64,000 bases of DNA from Hydra vulgaris. Its lineage: Eukaryota > Cnidaria > Hydrozoa > Anthoathecata > Hydridae. The notes under the pieces were generated by a model, which saw only the letters and a program-made list of their open reading frames with translations, searched no databases and was not told where the DNA came from. The stretch lies in NCBI RefSeq assembly GCF_038396675.1, contig NC_088931.1:58434501-58498500 (forward strand). The letters run 5' to 3'. Position numbers and translations under genes: made by a program. Below, piece by piece: positions 55,228-64,000 of this stretch. Numbering within the stretch: the first letter of the stretch is position 1; each line of letters begins with the position of its first letter.

Positions 55228-55773
55228 CCCAGTGAAAAATAAAACCGCGTCCCACATGGGTTCCGCGTGGGTTCTGTGTGGGATTGATGGGATTTATGTG
55301 GGACGGATTTTCCCATGTGGTATACGTATGGAAATTTGTCACCTTAAACCCATGTGGGTAATCCCACATGGGTTACATGTGGGAACCATATAATATTTAC
55401 ACACATGGGAAATCCCACGTGGGTTTCCTGTGGGATTTGCATGGGAATTAATTTAAAAGCTGGAAACTAAAGAAAAAAATTTTAAATCAACATTGCATTG
55501 CGTTACGTTTATATTGTGTGAAAATATTTTATATTAATAAAGAGAATGGCAAGCAAGTATGTAAGTACCACGAATAAATTTTATCTTTCTTTATAGAAAT
55601 AAGATTAAGATTTGTGCAAATAGACGTATTATTAGGATAATATAATAGTTATTTAAATATAGATCTTGAGTAAATTATTTGCAAACAATTAACTGATGCA
55701 AGTTGAAATGTTGTCAAAAACCAATCTTGCATGCATGGGACACTGCAGTGTCCCACAGTACCACAGAACCACA

Positions 55774-55857
55774 GAAAACTGAACCCAGAGGCTTTATTCT
55801 CAATAACACTGGAGTACCACAGTGTTATTGAGAATAAAGCCTCTGGGTTCAGTTTTC
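55774..55857. repeat. perfect 38-bp-arm hairpin with an 8-nt loop
   Basis: The arms 55774-55811 and 55820-55857 (containing CCCAGAGGCTTTATTCTCAA and its reverse complement) pair without mismatch. Copy 1 has only one of the two arms at the matching place (about 8700-8745), so the inverted duplication arose in copy 2. Confidence 0.9.
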
Positions 55858-56358
55858 AAAGTAATATGATCTAAGTAATGTTTAAATAAAATAATATGCT
55901 TTAAAATGCATATAGTTATACATATAACTCCTGATAGTTAACTATATGTATAAGAAGTTATACATATAATTTGTTATAAAAACTTATTTTTTAAGGTTAT
56001 GCTTGAACAAATTAGTACCAATTAATTCAAATTCAAGATTTAGTTAAAGTTCAAGTTAATGTTCTTATTTATTCATTGTTTTTGTTAATTTTATATTTAT
56101 TTGTTCAAATTTATCAGTTAGTACTATATTTTACTACAGTAAGAATATTTATCATTGTTGAACGTGATTTTATTAGTAACTTAATTTTACTATCAACATA
56201 TTTTGACAACACCCTTTATACTTTAAATAATGACAGCTTTACTTTTCTATTGGTGTTAAATTTATTACGTTTCAATAACTCAGAATGAATTTTAACTGAA
56301 TTATTGTAAGCTTTGTAGGGGTTTGTCGTATATCAAATGGTGTTGTAAATAAAGTAAA

Positions 56359-56555
<197 letters not shown>

Positions 56556-58503
56556 AATATAACATTAAAACAATAAAATTGATACAAAATTTCACTTTAA
56601 AACGAATACCATTAACATTGTGATGATAATAGCATTAGGAAACTAACTAGTATTTATGTATTATTATTGTACTATAAATAAATAGTTTTTTAATTCATTT
56701 TATAAAATGGAGACTGACAACTAATAATTAGTGGAAATAAATACAAATTATAAAAATCATGTAAACTTCATTTATTATTACTAAATACTATATTAATGTT
56801 AGTCTGCAAAGTTAAAATCAATTTAGAGCATTGTTATTAGTTCTTTTGCGATTCGCACTTCCACTTCTGTCTCTCAAATTTATAAAATAGGTGGTCAAAG
56901 CTTGCTCAATAGGTAGGTTCTCAGCATAACAATGCTTTTTTCTTACACTTTCTAAAGAGAAATATGGCAAATTGATTACTTATTTTACCTAAATCATAGG
57001 GTCATCTATGCATAATGATGTCAGATGATGACCCGGTTTATTGAACAACTTCACCCTTTATCAAACTCAGTCAATTTTTTGCCATCTCCCATTGAAAATG
57101 ATGTCAGTTTTTGTTATCGTATTATGATGGTATATCTGTTAATATAATATAAAAAATGCATATACAATCAATTTTTTTTGGGTTCAATTATACATTTATT
57201 CTCAACAGTACTAAAAGTAAAAAAAAAAAACATAAATTGTTCTTTCAGATAAGCAAGCTAATTTCTGAATTTAAATTGTTTTTCCTATAATCCTCTACAG
57301 TTTTAAGCAACAAAAGCAAAACGTTTTTAGACCACATTGTTGGTGTAAATACCTTTAAAACCTGCTCATAGCTAGCATAAATTGTTTTACTTTTTATTTA
57401 AAATAAAATATTTTACTTTTTTTTTTTAATTCAATTTTTTAATTGACATTATTTTGGTCTCAACATCCCCTTCCCATTGTCAATTATTGTAAAAACAATG
57501 AACAAATAACTTGAACTTGAACTAAATCTTGAATTTGAATTAATTGGTTCTAATTTGTTCAAGCATAACCTTGAAAAATAAGTTTATATAATAAATTTTA
57601 TGTATAACTAGTTATACATATAGTTAACTATCAGGAGTTATATGTGTAACTGCATGCATTTTAAAGCATTTTATTTAATTTATATATTACTTTAGATCGT
57701 ATTACTTTGAATACTGGACCCAGATTAAAAATTTAAAAGTTTCTGTAAATATCCTGTTTTTGTTCCTCAATGTACTTCGTAAGTCCCTTAAGTTTTATGA
57801 ACCTTATTATATATAAAGTTAAAAGTTTTGGAGCCTAAAAAAAGTAACAGAAACCTCCCTATCTCCCCCCTATTTTAATTTTTTTTTTAATAAAACAAAA
57901 TTTGACTTTCAAACCTGCATTTCTTTGTGGGACACTGCAGTGTCCCATGCATGCATGCTTGGTTTTTGACAACATTAGAACTTGCATCAGTCAATTGTTT
58001 GCAGATAATATACTCAAGAACTATATTCAAATATCATATGAACATGTTAGAGAATGTTCATATGATATTTGAACATCACAAATTTAATAATATTGTTGTG
58101 ATATGTTATATAAATAATTCCATAATAGATTATGATATGAAAATAAGATAGAATATGAAGGCAATGATCAAAGAATAAATTTACTTATAGAAATCTAGAT
58201 GTTTGTGTATTAGTTTCAGAATATTATATTATGTGTGACCGCGGCCTTCTATAATAAAAGGCCTTGACATCGCGCAACAAAGTTGTTAAACTGAAGGCCA
58301 ATTCCTAATACTTTGTTTACATTTTCATCTTTTAACATTAGACGAAATTTTGTGTTCGCGCTTTCTTAATAAATCTTTAAAATGTGATTGGTTTATAAAT
58401 TAGATAGCCCAACATCAAGATGATAACGTTGTAAGGTTCAAGGCGTTAACATTGTAAGGTAATAATATTGTCAAACTAACGATAAGTTTTTTTAATAATT
58501 AAA

Positions 58504-59411
58504 ATGCCTTTAAAATCTCTTTGCAAGTTGAACTATCCCAACTACAACAAAAATATCAATTTATTCAACTACAACTACAATATCAATTACAACTACAACA
58601 AAAATATCAATACTCAACTACGACAAAAACATCAATTTATAAATTTCCAAAGAATCTAGAGGAGAGAAAAAGATGTAGTGAAGCTATCCCAAGAACTGGT
58701 TTTATTGTTACAGACTATATAGCATGATGTCAACTGCATTGGCCAAATGAAGCACCTTTTAAAAGCAAATATGGGAAGCAACGACCTTTAAACCCACCAT
58801 CTGTTTTTAAAATATTCCGCCTAGTTGTTTAGCCACACCGCAAGTAAAGTTAGAAAAAATGTAACTTCAAGCGGTTTTCGAAGCATTTTACCAGATGAGT
58901 TAAATGATTTTCTTAAAGAGGATGAACTTATATTTGACAATATTCAATCTTTGTTAAGTGATAATAAAATGTTATTGTTTTCCAGCTTAATAAAAAAAGT
59001 TTGCACATACAATCAAAAATGTACAAACTTGGTGTTCCATTATTTATTTTAGTAATTTTTAATGATTATTTATTTGTAGCTAACCATAATGGCACAATTT
59101 GTAATATTTCATATTTAGCTGTAAACAAATTAAAGTTAATAAAAACAAAATCAGCTTTATTTGAAGCAGTTAGATTTTTAAAAAATAAAGAAAGTTCGCT
59201 TCTGTCAAATATTCTATTCGAACACCTTAATGCTATGGGAAAAGTTAATGTTGGTGAAGTTTTATATACTTCAGATATTATATGTAGAGCATATGAGTAT
59301 TTTGCAATGCGACGAAGTTTATATGATTGTTTGTGTATTGACTACAAGTTGCCAAGTATAAGGACTTTAACCCTGTTGAGATATATTGATAAAACTTTTT
59401 TTTTTGCTTGA
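58504..59411 (+). pseudogene. THAP and central part of P transposase, copy 2, broken
   Basis: The ATG context at 58504 matches copy 1, but 9 nt (GCTGTGTAT in copy 1) are missing, removing the first Cys pair of the THAP finger. The AACTACAACAAAAATATC repeats are present in a different number. YKFPKNLEERKR and AIPRTGF follow. A change at about 58723 gives a TGA where copy 1 has the finger's Cys-His segment. Later frames hold FRSILPDELNDFLKED (58876-58925), FVANHNGTICNISYLA (59073-59120), SSLLSNILFEHLNAMGKVNV, and DYKLPSIRTLT near 59340. The gene then stops at the deletion junction at about 59375. Confidence 0.75.
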
Positions 59412-60020
59412 ATCAACTTTTGTTGGTGTTTTTTATTGTTGGTGATTTTTATTGTTACCATTTTTAGCAAAAAAAATTAAAAATACAGTTATCTTTCTAA
59501 TATATAGATATATACTTTGTTATGGTTCTGCTTGTTATTGATACTATTTAATATTACATAAATATTCTTAATGAAATTTGAAATACGAAAAGCATGATTA
59601 TCTTTTAACAATTTTTTGGTTTTCTTTTTATATTTCCGTTTTTATTAGAGATTATTATTAGAAAACATAGACTGCCATTACACCCTACCTAATATAAAAA
59701 TATATCAATATAAGTAAAAGTGAAAGTTTAATCGGCCTTCAGTTTTTACGGCATTTTGCACGATGTCAAGGCCTGTTATTATAGAAGTCTACATCATTGA
59801 AAAAGTAGGTTTTTACATTTTTGTTTTTGTTTTTTTGTTTAACTACTTATCCTTATTGATCACTTTTTTTCAGGATTCTCCTTATGGGTTCAAGCTCATT
59901 ACGCATAATATGTGTTCAATTACGCATAATACGTTAGTCATTGTAAGTAATAAATTATGAAATAATTATTTGTGAAATATTGTAGTCATTAATGACTTCA
60001 AACTGGCTAATAATTAAAAT

Positions 60021-60180
<160 letters not shown>

Positions 60181-60424
60181 ATTTGTATTTATATTTTTTT
60201 TTTTAGAAAATGTTTGAAGAAAGTTAGAAGATACTAAAAACATTGGTATTATACAAACCGAAGCGATTTAATTAATTCAATTGACAAAAAACGGCGTGTA
60301 AATCGCAAAAGAAAAAATAATATTTTTGATATTCGTTTCGGATGTATTGATTAATAGCATTTATTTTTAAAAAAATTTTGCAACACGTTTTTTAATTTTA
60401 TAAAGTTTCGTCATAATAGTTTAA

Positions 60425-61515
60425 GGTAAATCCCACATAGGTTATAGGTGGAAAACATCACATGTAAAAGATCAAAAATGCTACACGTTTTGAATACCAA
60501 ATGGGATAAAGTAGCAAATACCAGATTAAGTTAAGCCTCTCTGAAAGCTTCGATGATTAATTTTAAATTACTATTTAAGTAATTTTTAAATTAAAAGAAT
60601 TTTAAAAATTATCATAGAAGCATTCGGACTTTCATTTGTCTAGTATTGACTACTTTTATACGATTTGGATTAAAATATGTGGCATTTAAGATCTATAACA
60701 TGTAGTATTTTCCACCTATATCCCATGTAGGATTTACCACATAAAACCCATGTGGGATTTACCATATGAAACCCACGTGGGACAAAATAATAATCCCCAT
60801 ATGGGTTACATATGGTAAAAACCCACGCGTATCCCATATGGGATTTACCATATGGAATCCATGTGGGATTTACCATATGAAACCCACATGGGACAAAATA
60901 ATAATCCCCACATGGGTTACATGTGGAAAAAATCCACGCGTATCCCATGTGCGCTTTTTCACTGGGTATCCCAGTTAAAAAGCGCACATGGGATACGCGT
61001 GGATTTTTCCATATGTAACCCATGTGGGGATTATTATTTTGTCCCATGTGGGTTTCATATGGTAAATCCCACATGGATTCCATATGGTAAATCCCATATG
61101 GGATACGCGTGGGTTTTTACCATATGTAACCCATATGGGGATTATTATTTTGTCCCATGTGGGTTTCATATGGTAAATCCCACATGGGTTTTATGTGGTA
61201 AATCCTACATGGGATATAGGTGGAAAATACTACATGTTATAGATCTTAAATGCCACATATTTTAATCCAAATGGTATAAAAGTAGCCAATACTAGACAAA
61301 TGAAAGTCCAAATGCTTCTATGATAATTTTTAAAATTCTTTTAATTTAAAAATCACTTAAATAGTATTTTAAAATTTTTCATCGAAGCTTTCAGAGAGTC
61401 TTAACTTAATCTGGTATTTGCTACTTCATCTATTTATTTGGTATTCAAAATGTGTAGCATTTTTGATCTTTTACATGTGATGTTTTCCACCTATAACCTA
61501 TGTGGGATTTACCTT
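60425..61515. repeat. tail-to-tail junction of P copies 2 and 3
   Basis: The 3' ends of two P elements meet as CACTGGG-TAT-CCCAGT at 60960-60974, producing a palindrome centred on 60968. Each half also has its own subterminal palindrome and the 110-bp duplications (GGATACGCGTGG at 60991 and 61101 in copy 3). Confidence 0.85.
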
Positions 61516-61755
61516 AAATTATTATGACGAAATTTTATAAAAGTAAAAAACGTGTTGCAAAATGAATTTATTTTAAAAAAAATGCTATTAATCAATACAT
61601 CCAAAATGAATATTAAAAATATTATTTTTTCTTTTGCGATTTACACGCCGTTTTTTGTCGATTGAATTAATTAAATCGCTTCGGCTTGCATAATACCAAG
61701 GTTTTTAGTATCTTCTAACTTTCTTCAAACATTTTCTTAAAAAATATAAATACAA

Positions 61756-61759
<4 letters not shown>

Positions 61760-61808
<49 letters not shown>

Positions 61809-61827
61809 TATAGATATATATATATAG

Positions 61828-61863
<36 letters not shown>
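61760..61863. repeat. (TA)n(GA)n microsatellite
   Basis: Inverted equivalent of the CT/TA repeat in the other P copies, with TAGATA interruptions. Confidence 0.95.
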
Positions 61864-61867
<4 letters not shown>

Positions 61868-62687
61868 CAATTTTAATAAGGAACCTTATTAGTCGAGCAA
61901 TTTTAATTATTAGCCAGGTTGAAGTCATTAATGACTACAATATTTCACAAATAATTATTTCCTAATTTATTACTTACAATGACTAACGTATTATGGGTAA
62001 TTGAACACATATTATGCGCAATGAGCTTGAACCCATGAGGAAAATCCTGAAAAAAAGTGATCAATTAGGATAAGTAGTTAAACAAAAAAACAAAAACAAA
62101 AATGTAAAAACCTACATTTTCAATGATGTAGACGTTGGGTGCAATAGCCAACTATTATGGCAGTCTATGTTTTCTAATAATAATCTCTAGTAGAGACGGA
62201 AATATAAAAAGAAAACCAAAAAGTTGTTAAAAGATAATCATATTTTTCGTATTTCAAATTTCATTAAGAATATTTATGTAATATTAAATAGTATCAATAA
62301 CAAGCAGAACCATAACAAAGTATATATCTATATATTAAAAAGATAACTGTATTTTTAATTTTTTTTGCTAAAAATGGTAGCAATAAAAATCACCAACAAT
62401 AAAAAACACCAACAAAAGTTGATTCAAGCAAAAAAAAAGTTTTATCAATATATCTCAACAGGGTAAATATTTACAAATCCAAACATATTGAAAGACATAT
62501 AGGCTAATGAAAAAATAAAAAACATAACAAGTAAATAGCATAATTAATTACAAAACTAATTTCACATAAATTATGATAGCTTTAGTATTTTGGGAGTGGT
62601 AATTAGTGAGTAATTCTTTAGCAGAATATTAGAATATACTCTGCATTGTTTTTTTGTGATTTTAAATTAATATTTAGCAGCAATGAA

Positions 62688-63910
62688 CTAAAACTGAGTA
62701 ACACAAAATGTTCTGTATAAAGGGTCAGTAGCACCTTGAAAAAAAAAGAAGCAAAATATTGCCCAATAGAAAAGAGCATCAGAAGGAATTTCAAGTCCGC
62801 CTCTGTTTAGGCCATACAGATAACTTCCATATTTATAATAATAATTGGTAGAATCATCATAAATTTTTATTTCGCTTTTTTGCACATAGCCAGCTATGTA
62901 AACTATAGCCACTAATGTAGATTTATTAACTGAGCTTTCAAGATCATGTATATTATCCAGAAGTTCTTTTTCATCAGTAGAAATATCTCTAAAACATATG
63001 TCACAAGTATGACCATCGATACCATCAACAGGAATGTCAAGTTGTAATATCAATTTAGTAAGTTGAATATTAATTTTTTCAATTACAGATTTAGCGTTTA
63101 TAAAGTAAGTACCTCCAGATCCCTGTCAAAGCTTAGAAAAAGCTTTTTCAAGTGGATCTGTTGAAAACCAACCTAATAAGACATACTTTGCTCCATTACT
63201 CAACAAAGTTTCTACAAGATCAATAAAGCCATAACATGAATGCGCTATTGCATTGCTAGCATCTAGCGTAAGCTGTTTTACATGCTTACCTGTAGGTTTC
63301 ATAAAATTTGTTCAGCAATATCTCATAGCAGTTGTAACTGTTGATCACCAACTGAGTGGATTTCTTCGCATAATTCATTTCTAAACCAATATTCACATAG
63401 TCATACAATAAATATATACCTGATGTTGTTAACCATGGTTTACTATCAACTGTTTTAAACATTACAAAAAATCTTTGATTTACACGGTTACCATCAGTAA
63501 TTATTACCAGTGTCTTACTATTTTCAATATTATTTATTGTATAGACAATTTGTTGACATTGAGCAAACTGAAATTCAGAGGAAAGATTTGCAACAGGTTG
63601 AGCTCTACATATAAATTCTGGACCTCCAAAAAGACATTTAATCATAAATGATAAAATTGTTTTAGCTAACTTTTCAGGGTAGTTTACTGCTTGACCAAAC
63701 AAAGCACCTCTTTGGTAAAGTAATGAAGCTTTGACATAGACCTCATCAATTAGTAGTATGGAAATTCTTTTTAATGGATTTAAATTCATAAAAATACTAT
63801 TTATGAAACTTAGGTCCTCCATTGAGCTTATTTTTGAAGTCAATCGTGTTAAAGTCCTTATACTTGGCAACTTGTAGTCAATACACAAACAATCATATAA
63901 ACTTCATTGT
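62688..63910 (-). pseudogene. P-element transposase catalytic core, copy 3, broken
   Basis: The minus-strand frame 63286-63888 contains LPSIRTLTRLTSKI, ISILLIDEVYVKASLLYQRG, FGQAVNYPEKLAKTILSFMI, LFGGPEFICRAQPVANLSSE and LVIITDGNRVNQRFFVMFK. That is the RNase-H-like core of P/THAP9 transposases, with likely catalytic Asp in IDEVYVK and TDGNRVNQ. After a frameshift at about 63295, the frame reads TGKHVKQLTLDASNA and STDPLEKAFSKL. A TGA follows at 63124-63126, then QGSGGTYFINAKSV: the DPLE-F-LRQGSGG motif with Arg (CGA) changed to stop. The C-terminal part is open at 62688-63053 (VNKSTLVAIVYIAGYVQKSE, then LYGLNRGGLEIPSDALF). This is the best evidence for the P assignment of all three copies. 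Confidence 0.85.
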
Positions 63911-64000
63911 AGTTGTAATTGATATTGTAGTTGAAGTTGAGATAGTTCGACTTGCAAAGAGATACACAGCATTTCAAAGGCATTTTTAAGGCATTTAAAA

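Larger units (their letters stand above)
60970..64000 (-). mobile_element. P-superfamily DNA transposon, copy 3 (inverted, cut by window end)
   Basis: This copy runs on the minus strand from beyond 64000 to its 3' terminus at 60970, which has one change in the terminal word (CCCAGTTAAAAA). It retains the transposase core that copies 1 and 2 lack. It has lost the segment between the THAP N-terminus and LPSIRTLT: near 63905 the AACTACAA repeats of the THAP exon join directly to GAAGTTTATATGATTG. Confidence 0.8.

Noticed and set aside
60766-61265. Overlapping frames of 64-137 codons with repeated Trp, Pro and Gly
   Set aside because: They are translations of the CCCACATGGG-type subterminal repeats and appear on both strands of the palindrome. 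The same holds at 7961, 13676 and 55175.

Overview
The window looks like repeat-dominated nuclear DNA from a cnidarian, most likely Hydra. This is inference. The DNA is very AT-rich, (TA)n tracts are everywhere, coding sequence sits in short phase-matched exons with small introns, and the element types (Ginger-like, P/THAP, non-LTR, Penelope-like) fit Hydra. I found no convincing single-copy host gene. Everything recognisable is a transposable element, a relic of one, or a simple repeat.

Layout. 1-1.9 kb: a decayed transposase-like gene (+). 2-7.9 kb: AT-rich non-coding DNA with a diverged 250-bp direct duplication, a tRNA-like sequence, a (TA)n tract and a probable LINE 3' end. 7.96-13.97 kb: a P-superfamily (THAP) element with an internal deletion. 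14.5-16.95 kb: a second decayed transposon-type gene. 17-18 kb: small foldback/MITE sequences and (TA)n.

The centrepiece is 18.04-46.22 kb, a near-perfect inverted repeat. Each arm is about 6.2 kb, and positions on the two arms sum to 64266 with no net indel across at least 5.9 kb. Each arm carries a three-exon, about 827-codon transposase-like gene broken by the same two in-frame stops. Inside the arms lie tandem arrays of one 157-bp unit, about 15 copies on the left and about 37.5 on the right. Between the arrays (26.6-34.1 kb) is a unique core. It holds one 22-exon gene encoding a Ginger-like integrase (HHCC zinc finger, DDE core, GPY/F module), five tandemly duplicated micro-exons, a Ulp1/C48 cysteine protease and a C-terminal PHD-like finger. 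All exon phases agree, and the only clear defect is one missing splice-acceptor AG. The whole reads as a roughly 28-kb Ginger-type element or a composite built around one. The arms may be giant terminal repeats carrying passenger genes, or flanking copies of another element.

46.2-55.2 kb: an AT-rich flank containing a diverged copy of an arm segment; a minus-strand non-LTR retrotransposon (RT at 47.56-49.68, endonuclease part at 51.96-53.2) interleaved with pieces of a Penelope-like element (GIY-YIG at 50.76-51.03, RT at 53.24-53.83); an 830-bp (TA)n tract; a plus-strand LINE RT fragment; and a foldback element.

55.23-64.0 kb: two further P-element copies arranged tail to tail and 3 bp apart. 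One lacks the RNase-H-like transposase core. The other lacks most of the DNA between the THAP region and that core. The three P copies are different deletion derivatives of one family.
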